A stretch of DNA of 19,451 bases from an uncultured Ruminococcus sp. (GCA_902798605.1 CADBXH010000020.1:1-19451), one strand, 5' to 3'; shown: positions 7,271 to 14,804, numbered from the stretch's first letter. Numbers and translations are program-made. The notes: generated by a model from the letters alone, not told the origin.

Positions 7271-8061
7271 TAAAGTCTCTCCTTACTCTCAATATCGAGG
7301 AAATACTTGTACGCGCCTACTGTAAGCTCGTCACACGCAGCCTCGTCGCACGCTATGATCGCGCCGTTGTGCATCTGCAGAGCAGAGCAGGTCCATTTGT
7401 GGCTCACCGATCCTTCTACTGTCTCGGCAAGAGCCTTTGCCTTGTTATGGCCGTTGATAAGGATGAGAACCTCCTTGGAGTCGGTTACCGTGCCAACGCC
7501 TACGGAAAGAGCCTGAGCGGGAACAGCCTCGGGATCATTGCCGAAGAAACGTGAGTTTACGATCCTTGTGTCTGTTGTGAGGTCTCTCAAACCTGTGCGT
7601 GAAGCAAGGCTTGTGAAAGGCTCGTTGAAAGCGATGTGGCCGTCAACGCCGATGCCGCCCATAAAGAGGTCGATTCCGCCGTAAGAAGCGATCTTTTCCT
7701 CGTAAGCAGCGCACTCGGCCTCGGGATCGTCTGTCATACCGTTGAGGATATTGATGTTCTCGGGCTTCATATCAACAAGGTGATCAAAGAAATTGTCGTG
7801 CATAAAGTACCAGTAGCTCTGGTCATGCTCGTGGGGGAGTCCGAGGTATTCGTCCATATTGAAGGTTACAACATTGGCAAAAGAAAGCTCGCCCTTCCGG
7901 TTCATTGTGTAGAGCTCCTTGTAAACGCCGATGGGCGATGAGCCTGTGGGAAGTCCGAGCACAAAGGGACGGTCCTCCTTGTGATTCTTTATCTTCTGAG
8001 CGATGTAGTTAGCCGCCCACTTGCACATTTTATCGTAATTATCCTGAATAACAACTCTCAT
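7270..8061 (-). CDS. nagB: Glucosamine-6-phosphate deaminase/isomerase, possibly used in the aminating direction
   Basis: NagB catalyses GlcN6P + H2O to fructose-6-phosphate + NH4+, reversibly. The 263-residue protein is full length. Seen: phosphate loop LPTGSSPIG (37-45), MDEY with the proton-transfer Asp70, and [11 protein letters not shown] with Asp140, His142 and Glu147, equivalent to the E. coli Asp141/His143/Glu148 triad. AAGGAG lies 8 bases before the ATG. It is the first gene after a glmS-type ribozyme and is coupled to a GlcN1P acetyltransferase-like gene and glmM. That biosynthetic setting, and repression by GlcN6P instead of induction, suggest that it makes GlcN6P from fructose-6-phosphate and ammonium in place of GlmS. 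No nagA (GlcNAc6P deacetylase), the usual catabolic partner, is nearby. Confidence 0.95.
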   Translation of the reverse strand: MRVVIQDNYDKMCKWAANYIAQKIKNHKEDRPFVLGLPTGSSPIGVYKELYTMNRKGELSFANVVTFNMDEYLGLPHEHDQSYWYFMHDNFFDHLVDMKPENINILNGMTDDPEAECAAYEEKIASYGGIDLFMGGIGVDGHIAFNEPFTSLASRTGLRDLTTDTRIVNSRFFGNDPEAVPAQALSVGVGTVTDSKEVLILINGHNKAKALAETVEGSVSHKWTCSALQMHNGAIIACDEAACDELTVGAYKYFLDIESKERL

Positions 8062-8099
8062 TATTTTTTCTCCTTAGAATTAGCTTGAAAACTTTTTAT

Positions 8100-8242
8100 C
8101 ATCAGCGTCAAGAGAACCTTTGTTACAGTTTTTATTCTGCTTTTTTCTTTCTCTCTGACGACACGCTGCTGCCGTGACGGCATCCGCCGAATCTTTCGAT
8201 AACCGCCATTCCTCGTCAACCTGTTACGGTCCGGGCGCTAAT
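8100..8242 (-). ncRNA. glmS-type self-cleaving ribozyme in the nagB leader
   Basis: The minus-strand leader of nagB carries the conserved core of the glmS ribozyme (cleaves its own mRNA with GlcN6P as cofactor). In order: TTA|GCGCC with predicted cleavage between 8239 and 8238, a minimal P1 (ACC and GGT around GTAACA), TTGACGAGG (8211-8219), TTATCGA (8196-8202), TCGGCGGATGCC (8179-8190), then CACGGC. TGGCGG pairs with CCGTCA (one G-U) to form the core helix. A long P4-like arm follows: CGTCAGAGAGAA (8149-8160) pairs with TTCTCTTGACG (8106-8116) with one bulged G, and the adjoining CAGCG/CGCTG can form P3. All invariant blocks I know from the B. subtilis and T. tengcongensis ribozymes are present in the same order. 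The 3' edge is about 25 bases before the nagB ribosome binding site. Confidence 0.92.
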
Positions 8243-8325
8243 AGTCTCTGATTCTCCTTCCTTACATAGAGCCTATTTTACTATATATGCGGAAAACCGT
8301 AAATCAATCCACATAACCATTCAAA

Positions 8326-8354
8326 ATTTTATCACACGCACTGTCAAATGTCAA
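8326..8354 (-). promoter_or_regulatory. Sigma-A promoter of the ribozyme-nagB-glmM operon
   Basis: Minus strand: consensus -35 TTGACA (8349-8354), 17-base spacer, -10 TAAAAT (8326-8331) with extended TGA just before it. Predicted start is near 8319, leaving about 80 bases of RNA 5' of the ribozyme cleavage site. A weaker second promoter (TTTACG, 17 bases, TAAAAT) overlaps about 8270-8310. In the leader between promoter and ribozyme an AGGAAGGAG stretch near 8255-8265 has no start codon after it. Confidence 0.85.
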
Positions 8355-8394
8355 GATATTGTCTGCCAAAATCAGGCGGATTGCAAGATATTGT
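8352..8394. promoter_or_regulatory. Candidate operator: 11-bp direct repeat at the nagB promoter
   Basis: CAAGATATTGT occurs at 8352-8362 and again at 8384-8394, 32 bases apart start to start (about three helical turns). The first copy overlaps the -35 box and the second is upstream of it. The second is also part of a small palindrome, AGATA-TTGTG-TATCT (8387-8401). This fits binding sites for one regulator on one DNA face. The rest of the 395-base gap to the capD-like gene (8062-8456) holds only the ribozyme, promoter and terminator described. Confidence 0.4.
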
Positions 8395-8437
8395 GTATCT
8401 GCTCGCAAGTCAGGGCAACCCGAGCTCATATTTTGGG

Positions 8438-8469
8438 CAAAGAAAAAGAGCAGACATCACGCCTGCTCT
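8438..8469 (-). terminator. Intrinsic terminator of the capD-like gene, overlapping its last codons
   Basis: Minus strand: AGAGCAG (8463-8469), nine-base loop, CTGCTCT (8447-8453), then TTTTTCTTT. The 5' arm is coding (Glu-Gln of the C-terminus) and the TGA stop lies in the loop. Confidence 0.85.
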
Positions 8470-10361
8470 GTGTTGTGTTTGAATGTGGGAACCAAATCGC
8501 TGAGAAGCTCAACTGTCTTTTCGCTGTCGTTTGAATCCGCCGCTAAACGGATCCCCCTGAGCTTGTGGTCGAGCTCTTGTGCGTCAACATTGATTTGATT
8601 GCCGATGAATATCTTTTTATTTTCGGTCGATTTAAGACCTTCCTCGTCCATCAAAAGCTCCTCAAAAAGCTTTTCTCCCGGGCGAAGCCCCGTAAACACG
8701 ATCGGAACGTCCTTGTAGGGGACCTTGCCGTACATCCTGATCAGGTTCTCGGCAAGGGTTGTGATTTTTACCGGAGCGCCCATATCGAGCACGAATATCT
8801 CGCCGCCCTTTGCCATGGCACCCGCCTCAAGCACCAGCGACACCGCCTCGGGTATAGTCATAAAGTACCTGATGATGTCGGGGTGGGTGACGGTCACTGC
8901 CGAGCCGCTTTCTATCTGGCGGCGGAACAGCGGGATGACCGAGCCGTTTGAGCCCAATACGTTGCCGAAGCGTGTGGTAACAAATTCGGTATGTGTAGCC
9001 CGTTGCGCCTTTGACTGGATTATCATCTCGCATGCGCGTTTTGTTGCGCCCATTACGTTTGTGGGGTTGACCGCCTTGTCGGTCGAAATCATTACAAACT
9101 TGTCCACCTTGTAAAGCTCCGCGAGGGTCGCAACGTTGTAGGTTCCGAATATGTTATTCTTTACCGCTTCCTCGGGCACGGTTTCCATAAGCGGAACATG
9201 CTTGTGAGCTGCGGCGTGGAATACGATCTGCGGCCGGAACTCTTTGAAGATCGAATCCATTTTATTGTAGTCGCGCACGGACGAAATGATCGTTTCAAGA
9301 TTAATCGCACTGCCGTATTCAAGAATAAGCTCCTGCTGGATATCATAGGCGTTGTTCTCGTAAATATCGACAATGATGATCTGCTTCGGGCTGTAGGACG
9401 CGATCTGGCGCACAAGCTCGCTGCCGATCGAGCCGCCTCCGCCGGTTACCATACAGACTTTATCATTTATAAAGGCTCTGATTTTTTCTCGGTCAAACTC
9501 TATCGGCTTTCTGCCGAGCAGATCCTCTATTTTGATTTCCTTTGCCTGGGTGATGAGGGGCTTGTCCTCGCTGAATAGTATCTCGCTGAGATAAGGAATG
9601 ATCTTTATCGTACACTCGGTCTGCGAGCAGTAATCAATTATCCTTCGCTTGTCCTCTTCCTCGCAGGACGGGATCGCAACTATAATGTTTTTTATTCTCT
9701 GCTCGCCGCAGATTTTTGGGATCTCACGACAGGTACCCATCACCTCTACGCCGCGAAAAGCCGTGTGGAGCTTTGTTATATCGTCATCCACAAAACCAAC
9801 GGGTTCTATGTTAAAAGAAGGATTGTTTGCGTCCTTGTGCGCGTTTAGGATCTCGGTAAGGATCATTCTTCCCGCGTTGCCTGCTCCGACGATCAGCGTC
9901 CGTTCGCTCCTTTTGGAATCATCCAAGCTCGCAATCGTCAAAAACGCCCGCTTAAAAAGCAACCTGAACAGCAAAACACCGGCGGTCGCGATGACAAACA
10001 GCGCTACAATAAACACTAGTCTTGGCGGCATTTTTAGTAACCATAGAATCAGATACGCCAAAACAAATCCCGCGAGCATTGACGCGCCCGTCACAAGGTA
10101 ATCTTTTACGTTGATATATCTCCACGCTCTTGAATACGAGCCTGTCAGCATCATCATAAAGACACAGCAAATAACGGTGATTATCAAATAATATAGCAGC
10201 CCTCTGCTCGCATCGGGTCCGTAATAAATCACTTTGTCAAACGTGACTACCTTCATCGTGTTGAACAACTCGAGAAAATAGTTGAGTATAATGCCGCTGA
10301 CTGCGATTATGAAAATGTCTGCAAGCATTAAAATGAGCTTGCGGTAATTGAATTTTTTCAT
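8457..10361 (-). CDS. Membrane nucleotide-sugar 4,6-dehydratase, CapD/PglF/FlaA1-like
   Basis: This 634-residue protein belongs to the membrane-bound long-chain SDR family that converts UDP-GlcNAc to UDP-4-keto-6-deoxy sugars for capsule or protein glycosylation. Seen: four membrane segments (about 10-30, 55-75, 88-108, 112-135), a first Rossmann-like domain with VGAGNAGR (158-165), then the SDR domain with NAD-binding TGGGGSIG (306-313). The active-site stretch is STDKAVNPTNVMGATK (426-441), with Met437 where most SDRs have Tyr; that replacement is normal in this family. A FTGLRPGEKLFEELL motif follows. Length and order are those of full-size PglF/WbpM. It is a single-gene unit with its own promoter and terminator, next to the UDP-GlcNAc precursor operon. 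Exact product stereochemistry cannot be read from the sequence. Confidence 0.9.
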   Translation of the reverse strand: MKKFNYRKLILMLADIFIIAVSGIILNYFLELFNTMKVVTFDKVIYYGPDASRGLLYYLIITVICCVFMMMLTGSYSRAWRYINVKDYLVTGASMLAGFVLAYLILWLLKMPPRLVFIVALFVIATAGVLLFRLLFKRAFLTIASLDDSKRSERTLIVGAGNAGRMILTEILNAHKDANNPSFNIEPVGFVDDDITKLHTAFRGVEVMGTCREIPKICGEQRIKNIIVAIPSCEEEDKRRIIDYCSQTECTIKIIPYLSEILFSEDKPLITQAKEIKIEDLLGRKPIEFDREKIRAFINDKVCMVTGGGGSIGSELVRQIASYSPKQIIIVDIYENNAYDIQQELILEYGSAINLETIISSVRDYNKMDSIFKEFRPQIVFHAAAHKHVPLMETVPEEAVKNNIFGTYNVATLAELYKVDKFVMISTDKAVNPTNVMGATKRACEMIIQSKAQRATHTEFVTTRFGNVLGSNGSVIPLFRRQIESGSAVTVTHPDIIRYFMTIPEAVSLVLEAGAMAKGGEIFVLDMGAPVKITTLAENLIRMYGKVPYKDVPIVFTGLRPGEKLFEELLMDEEGLKSTENKKIFIGNQINVDAQELDHKLRGIRLAADSNDSEKTVELLSDLVPTFKHNTEQA

Positions 10362-10415
10362 CAGCGCTTTCCCCTTATTATTTCAAAAATACAATCCGCT
10401 ATAAATCCGATTATA

Positions 10416-10444
10416 ATTATAATATAAAAGAACACGGATGTCAA
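10416..10444 (-). promoter_or_regulatory. Consensus sigma-A promoter of the capD-like gene
   Basis: Minus strand: TTGACA (10439-10444), exactly 17 bases, TATAAT (10416-10421), with a second TATAAT-like box just downstream. The -35 hexamer lies inside the distal arm of the metH terminator hairpin. Predicted leader about 50 bases, ending in a GGGGA ribosome binding site. Confidence 0.88.
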
Positions 10445-10466
10445 TCTTATAAAAATTGACATCCGT
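10425..10466 (-). terminator. Hairpin terminator after metH, embedding the next promoter's -35 box
   Basis: A perfect 12-bp inverted repeat (ACGGATGTCAAT and ATTGACATCCGT, loop of 9) lies 29 bases after the metH stop. On the minus strand it is followed by GTTCTTTTATATT, U-rich but interrupted, so termination may be partial. The stem is symmetric and could also act on plus-strand RNA. Confidence 0.65.
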
Positions 10467-10494
10467 ACGGCTAAATATTGCTTTTTGTATATAA

Positions 10495-12885
10495 TCATCC
10501 AAAAACGAGTTTTGCGGTATCAACGCTCTCCTTTGCGTCGCGGCAGTAATAATCCGCACCGATCTTCATAGCGTAATCCTTTGTGAGTACCGCTCCGCCG
10601 ACAAAGACAGTCACCCTGCTTGAACCGTCGGGGTTTTGCAGCGCCTTGGTGCTCCGTATAAGCTTGATGGTCTCCTCCATACTTTTCAGGGTGGTAGTCA
10701 TCAGCGCCGAGAGCCCGACCATAGTTATATTCTGTTCAACTGCGGTATCGACTATCAATTGAGGGTCTACGTCCTTACCGAGATCGACGACCGTGTAGCC
10801 GTAGTTGTCGAGCAGTACCTTGACGATATTTTTGCCGATGTCGTGGATATCGCCCTTGACCGTTGCCATAATTATCTTGCCCTTGCTGACGGAATCGCTG
10901 CCCGTTTTGCTCAGGTGCGATTTTATCACATCAAAGCATACCTGAGCGGTGTTTGCGCTTTGAATAAGCTGCGGCAGGAAGATTTTGTTCTTTTCAAAAT
11001 CCTCGCCGACCTTATCAAGAGCGGGGATGAGCATTTCGTTTACGATCTTCATCGGCTCGTTTTCTTTGAGCAGCGCTTTGGTTGCCGCAGCGCCCTCGTT
11101 TTTCAGACCGCTGTACACCGCCGAGAAAATATCCGGCTCCGATTTTTCCGAGGGCTGCACAGACTTGGGAGCGTTTGATACATCGTTGTACTCCGCGATA
11201 AATTCCGCCGAGTTTTTGTCTATGCCCGAGAGAACCCTGTATGCCCTGACCGCGCCGGCCATAGCCTCCGCGTTCGGGTTGATAATCGGGAGATCGAGCC
11301 CTTCTTCGAGCGCCATTGTCAGGAATGTGCTGTTAACAAGCTCGCGGTTCGGCAGGCCGAATGAGATATTGGATACGCCGAGACAGGTTTTGCAACCGAG
11401 CTCGGTCTTTACCCTGTGAAGAGCCTTGAGCGTCTGCGCGCAGGCGTCCTGCTCCGCGGATACCGTCAGGGTAAGGCAATCAATATACACGTCTTTTTTA
11501 TCTATGCCGATTCGCTCCGCGCGCTCTACTATCCGCTTTGCAATTTCAAAGCGTCCGTCAGCGGTCTTGGGGATACCGTTCTCATCGAGCGTCAGTCCGA
11601 TAACCGACGCGCCGTATTTTTTGACGAGCGGCAGCACGGAACCCAGGCTTTTCTCCTCGCCGTTGACGGAATTTACGATCGGTTTTCCGTTATAGCTGCG
11701 CAGTCCCGCCTCGAGGACATCGGGCTTTGTTGAGTCGATTTGCAGCGGGGCGTCACACACCGCCTGTATCGCCTTTATAACGCGAACCATCATCGCTTTT
11801 TCGTCGATTTCGGGATGGCCCACGTTTACGTCAAGTATCTGAGCGCCGGCGTTGACTTGGCTCAGAGCCTGGGTGAGGATATAGTCTATATCGTTGTTGA
11901 CGAGCGCCTGCTTAAACAGCTTTTTGCCGGTGGGGTTGATACGCTCGCCGATGATCCTCGGGCCGTTGATCTCCACCGCCGTACTTGCGCTGCACACAGA
12001 GGTATCGCATTTTTCTTCCGCGGGGGTATACTGCTTTTCGCTCAATTCGGATTTTATCTGTTTTATATATTCCGGATTTGTTCCGCAGCATCCGCCGACG
12101 ATCTTCACGCCGTATTTTAACAGATCGCTGACGCAGGAGGCGAACTTGTCGGGCAAAATATTGTATTCGTTGCTGTTGGGGTCGGGAAGTCCCGCGTTTG
12201 CTTTTACAATAAGGGGAAGCTCGGTATAGCGCGACATCTCCGCCGCGACAGGCTCGAGCTCATCCGGACCGAGGGAACAGTTTACGCCTAATGCCGACAC
12301 ACCGAGTCCCGTAAGCGTCAACGCCGCCGACGCAGGCGAAACGCCCGTGAAGGTTCTGCCGCTGCGCTCAAAGGTCATTGTGGCGATTATCGGCTTGTCG
12401 GAGTTTTCCTCTGCCGCGAGTACCGCCGCCTTAATCTCATAAAGGTCGGTCATCGTCTCGATCACGATCAAATCAGCCTCTGAACCGGCAATTATCTGTT
12501 CCTTAAAATACTCATACGCGCGTTCAAAGCTCAGCGAGCCCGCGGGCTCGAGCAGCATACCTATCGGCCCGATATCGAGAGCTACCAGCGCGTCCGTACC
12601 CTTTGCGGCTTCTTTGGCGTTTTTTACTCCCGCCTTGACTATCTGCTCTACCGTGTAGCCGCTGCCCTCGAGCTTGTAAGAATTCGCTCCGAAGGTGTTC
12701 GCGTACACTATGTCTGAACCCGCGTTTATGTACTCCCTGTGAAAGGAAGTGATAAGCTCCGGCTCGGTGATATTCAAGGTCTCGGGAGAATGGTCGTAGC
12801 TTGCGCCGCTTTTTTGTATAAGCGTGCCCATCGCTCCGTCGAGTATTATAAAATCTTTTGTGTTTAGTAAAGTCTTAAAATCCAC
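10495..12885 (-). CDS. metH: B12-dependent methionine synthase, core without activation domain
   Basis: MetH moves the methyl group of methyltetrahydrofolate through cobalamin to homocysteine. At 796 residues it lacks the fourth domain of E. coli MetH (about 1,230). Seen domains: homocysteine/zinc barrel 1-285 with VNC (Cys203) and GGCCGT (Cys266, Cys267) as Zn ligands; pterin-binding barrel about 305-560 (GERINPTGKK, DVNVGHPEID, QIDSTKPDVL); cobalamin cap about 590-670; B12-binding domain about 670-796 with DIHDIGKN (His681, lower axial ligand) and GLSALMTTT. The start is GTG (12883-12885) with GGAG upstream, inside the last codons of the preceding reactivation gene (11-base overlap). The missing domain is encoded by that gene, so the two proteins should work as a complex. 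Third gene of the metF operon. Confidence 0.95.
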   Translation of the reverse strand: MDFKTLLNTKDFIILDGAMGTLIQKSGASYDHSPETLNITEPELITSFHREYINAGSDIVYANTFGANSYKLEGSGYTVEQIVKAGVKNAKEAAKGTDALVALDIGPIGMLLEPAGSLSFERAYEYFKEQIIAGSEADLIVIETMTDLYEIKAAVLAAEENSDKPIIATMTFERSGRTFTGVSPASAALTLTGLGVSALGVNCSLGPDELEPVAAEMSRYTELPLIVKANAGLPDPNSNEYNILPDKFASCVSDLLKYGVKIVGGCCGTNPEYIKQIKSELSEKQYTPAEEKCDTSVCSASTAVEINGPRIIGERINPTGKKLFKQALVNNDIDYILTQALSQVNAGAQILDVNVGHPEIDEKAMMVRVIKAIQAVCDAPLQIDSTKPDVLEAGLRSYNGKPIVNSVNGEEKSLGSVLPLVKKYGASVIGLTLDENGIPKTADGRFEIAKRIVERAERIGIDKKDVYIDCLTLTVSAEQDACAQTLKALHRVKTELGCKTCLGVSNISFGLPNRELVNSTFLTMALEEGLDLPIINPNAEAMAGAVRAYRVLSGIDKNSAEFIAEYNDVSNAPKSVQPSEKSEPDIFSAVYSGLKNEGAAATKALLKENEPMKIVNEMLIPALDKVGEDFEKNKIFLPQLIQSANTAQVCFDVIKSHLSKTGSDSVSKGKIIMATVKGDIHDIGKNIVKVLLDNYGYTVVDLGKDVDPQLIVDTAVEQNITMVGLSALMTTTLKSMEETIKLIRSTKALQNPDGSSRVTVFVGGAVLTKDYAMKIGADYYCRDAKESVDTAKLVFG

Positions 12886-13519
12886 AGTGTTCTCCGTTTA
12901 TTCTGAATTTACATCTGTCGCGTATATCGCACACGGCACAGCCGCGCTTTTTGCGCTCTATTGGTTCTTTTGACATTCCCGCGACCGCCGTTACCGACTT
13001 TGACGGGATCAAAAGATAGCTTTCGTTCGTGCCGAGCCCGATTTTACGCGGAGCGTCAAGAATGCTTAAAAAATCCTTTTGCAGTTCTATCGGATAATCT
13101 CCGTAGCCCGGGCTGAACCGAAAGGTAAAATTATATTCCGGGTATTTTCCAGCGAGGATATTGTCGACCTCACGGCAGACCTGCTCTATCGCGACGCTCG
13201 AAAAGCTGTCGAGCACTACCGCGCGCGACATATCCGAGATCTGACTGACCCTTATCATTCGGTCGATCTCCGCGCCGAGCGTGGCGCAGATCAAAACCGC
13301 TTTTTCACATCCGTTAAGGTGGCTTTTTATATCTTCCCCGACAAAAAGCTCATCATTCGGCAGGTCGATCACTTTATAGAGATAAGCAGGCTTTGCGGTA
13401 TTTATAACCTGCTTTTCGCAGCTGTCAAACAGCTCAAGCATTTTTTCGTCGAGCTCAATTTTTGATCCGCCGAGGTATCTTTTCGCCTCGGCACGGTTCA
13501 AACTTATTAACGTTATCAT
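12875..13519 (-). CDS. Stand-alone methionine synthase activation (AdoMet-binding) protein
   Basis: This 214-residue protein corresponds to the C-terminal reactivation domain of MetH, which remethylates oxidised cobalamin with S-adenosylmethionine and a reductant. Seen: an N-terminal helical part, a middle CEKAVLICATLGAEID segment, and RFSPGYGDYP at 134-143, the counterpart of the AdoMet-binding RPAPGYP motif of E. coli MetH. It ends with four cysteines (Cys194, 197, 203, 212; spacing C-x2-C-x5-C-x8-C) that E. coli MetH does not have and that could hold a metal or Fe-S cluster. Its ATG overlaps the metF stop (ATGA) and its 3' end overlaps metH by 11 bases, so the three proteins are made together. 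Role by homology and context; the cluster is a suggestion. Confidence 0.87.
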   Translation of the reverse strand: MITLISLNRAEAKRYLGGSKIELDEKMLELFDSCEKQVINTAKPAYLYKVIDLPNDELFVGEDIKSHLNGCEKAVLICATLGAEIDRMIRVSQISDMSRAVVLDSFSSVAIEQVCREVDNILAGKYPEYNFTFRFSPGYGDYPIELQKDFLSILDAPRKIGLGTNESYLLIPSKSVTAVAGMSKEPIERKKRGCAVCDIRDRCKFRINGEHCGF

Positions 13520-14379
13520 AGCAGATTCGACACCGCCTCGGTGATTTTTCGGGCGATGTACGGGTTGTTCATTGTGTAAAGGTGGATACCGTCAACCCCG
13601 TTGGCGATCAGGTCGACGATCTGCTCAACGGCGTAGGCGATCCCCGCGTCACGAAGCGCGTCGGGTCTGCTCTCGTACTTCTGCATTATCTTAACGAACT
13701 TAGCAGGCAGGCTCGCGCCGCACAGCGACACCATTCTCTCAATCTGGTTTTTGTTTGTGACAGGCATAATTCCCGCCTCTATCGGCACGCTGATACCCGC
13801 GATCTTTGTCCTCTCCAAAAATCTGTAAAATACCGCGTTATCAAAAAAGAGCTGGCTTATCAGGTGATCGGCACCAGCGTCGACCTTCTTTTTAAGGTTA
13901 AGCACATCCTCCACCTCGTTTTCCGCGTCAAGGTGGACTTCCGGATAACACGCGCCGGCGATATCAAAATCGCCCTTTGACCTGATGTATTCGCATAGCT
14001 CGCTCGCGTATTTAAAATCCTTTTGAGGCTCAACGCCGTCGACATAATCTCCGCGCAGAGCGAGGATATTTTCGATGTTATGCTCTTTAAAATCCTTCAA
14101 AGTTTCATCGATCATCGCCTTTGTGCTGTTGACGCAGGTGAGGTGCGCCATTGACTCAACGCCGAGGTCGTTTTTGATTTTTGAAGCGATCTCACAGGTT
14201 CGGCTGTGACCGCCCGTACCGCCCGCGCCGTAGGTTACGCTGACAAAATCGGGCTTTAGGTCGCAAATCTCCTCAAGCTTGCCGTATACCGACTCGATCG
14301 GCGAAGTCTTTTTCGGCGGGAACACCTCAAATGAAAGTATAGTTTTGTTGTTGTTTTCAAAAAGCTCTCTGATTTTCAT
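13516..14379 (-). CDS. metF: 5,10-methylenetetrahydrofolate reductase
   Basis: MetF reduces methylene-THF to methyl-THF, the methyl donor for MetH. The 287-residue length is that of the bacterial FAD enzyme. Seen: FEVFPPK with the catalytic Glu18 (E. coli Glu28), SVTYGAGG, HLTC and ILALRGD (Asp111, flavin/folate site), and QLFFDN. It is the first gene of metF > activation protein > metH with ATGA coupling to the next gene. The ribosome binding site is weak (AAAGCGG), and an out-of-frame ATG lies 8 bases upstream. No SAM (S-box) riboswitch fits in the roughly 27-base leader. In acetogens MetF can belong to Wood-Ljungdahl operons; the metH neighbours here point to methionine synthesis. Confidence 0.95.
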   Translation of the reverse strand: MKIRELFENNNKTILSFEVFPPKKTSPIESVYGKLEEICDLKPDFVSVTYGAGGTGGHSRTCEIASKIKNDLGVESMAHLTCVNSTKAMIDETLKDFKEHNIENILALRGDYVDGVEPQKDFKYASELCEYIRSKGDFDIAGACYPEVHLDAENEVEDVLNLKKKVDAGADHLISQLFFDNAVFYRFLERTKIAGISVPIEAGIMPVTNKNQIERMVSLCGASLPAKFVKIMQKYESRPDALRDAGIAYAVEQIVDLIANGVDGIHLYTMNNPYIARKITEAVSNLL

Positions 14380-14412
14380 AATTCATACCGCTTTCATTTT
14401 TATATAGATAAC

Positions 14413-14441
14413 ATTATATCATAAAAAAACAGCACTTTCAA
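14413..14441 (-). promoter_or_regulatory. Sigma-A promoter of the metF-metH operon
   Basis: Minus strand: TTGAAA (14436-14441), 17 bases, TATAAT (14413-14418) with extended TGA before the -10. Predicted start near 14406 and a leader of about 27 bases, too short for a riboswitch. Confidence 0.85.
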
Positions 14442-14508
14442 TAAGCAGGTTTATTTTTGGGCTTGACTGCATATATTTTGGTAAGCATTATTATTTTGGA
14501 GGAATTAT

Positions 14509-14769
14509 GTGAACCTGTCACTAAACGACCGCGCGGTAATGCTCGGCAAATACATAATAGAAAGCAAGGCGACGGTCAGAGACGCCGCAAAAAAATACGG
14601 AGTGAGCAAAAGCACCGTGCACAAGGACGTTACCTACCGCCTAAAATCGGTCAATCCGTCAATTTACCGAAGCGTCCGTCGTATTTTGGATCAAAACAAG
14701 AGCGAACGGCATATCCGCGGCGGCCTTGCCACAAAGCACAAATACGAAAATATGTGCGGTAATCAGTAA
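14509..14769 (+). CDS. spoIIID: Sporulation transcription factor SpoIIID
   Basis: SpoIIID is a small DNA-binding protein that switches mother-cell genes during sporulation under sigma-E. The 86-residue product closely follows the B. subtilis protein: LGKYIIESKATVR (12-24), helix-turn-helix with the KYGVSKSTVHKD recognition segment (29-40), RLKSVNP, RRILDQNKSERHIRGG and ATKHKY near the basic C-terminus. The start is GTG (14509-14511): GGAGG at 14498-14502 is six bases upstream, and the ATG two bases earlier reads straight into TGA. It is monocistronic, divergent from metF and ends in a strong terminator. A TTGACT/CATTAT pair at 14463-14491 would start RNA inside the ribosome binding site, so I do not call it a promoter. 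I see no convincing sigma-E site. Confidence 0.93.
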   Translation: MNLSLNDRAVMLGKYIIESKATVRDAAKKYGVSKSTVHKDVTYRLKSVNPSIYRSVRRILDQNKSERHIRGGLATKHKYENMCGNQ

Positions 14770-14804
14770 AAAATCCGCTTGGATTAGTTCCAAGCGGATT
14801 TTTT
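14768..14804. terminator. Bidirectional terminator between spoIIID and the serine hydrolase gene
   Basis: A 16-bp stem (core ATCCGCTTGGA with TCCAAGCGGAT, loop TTAGT, 14784-14788) is bordered by an A-run on the left and a T-run on the right, so it works on both strands. Its edges touch both stop codons. Confidence 0.93.

Noticed and set aside
8255..8268. Leader peptide start after AGGAAGGAG upstream of the ribozyme
   Set aside because: No ATG, GTG or TTG follows at usable spacing; the sequence leads straight into the ribozyme cleavage site.
14380..14412. SAM or B12 riboswitch before metF
   Set aside because: The leader predicted from the promoter is only about 27 bases, and no S-box or cobalamin motif is seen.
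14463..14491. TTGACT-17-CATTAT as a sigma-A promoter for spoIIID
   Set aside because: Transcription would start at about 14498, on the ribosome binding site itself. A sigma-E reading of the GCATAT/CATTATT elements has wrong spacing.
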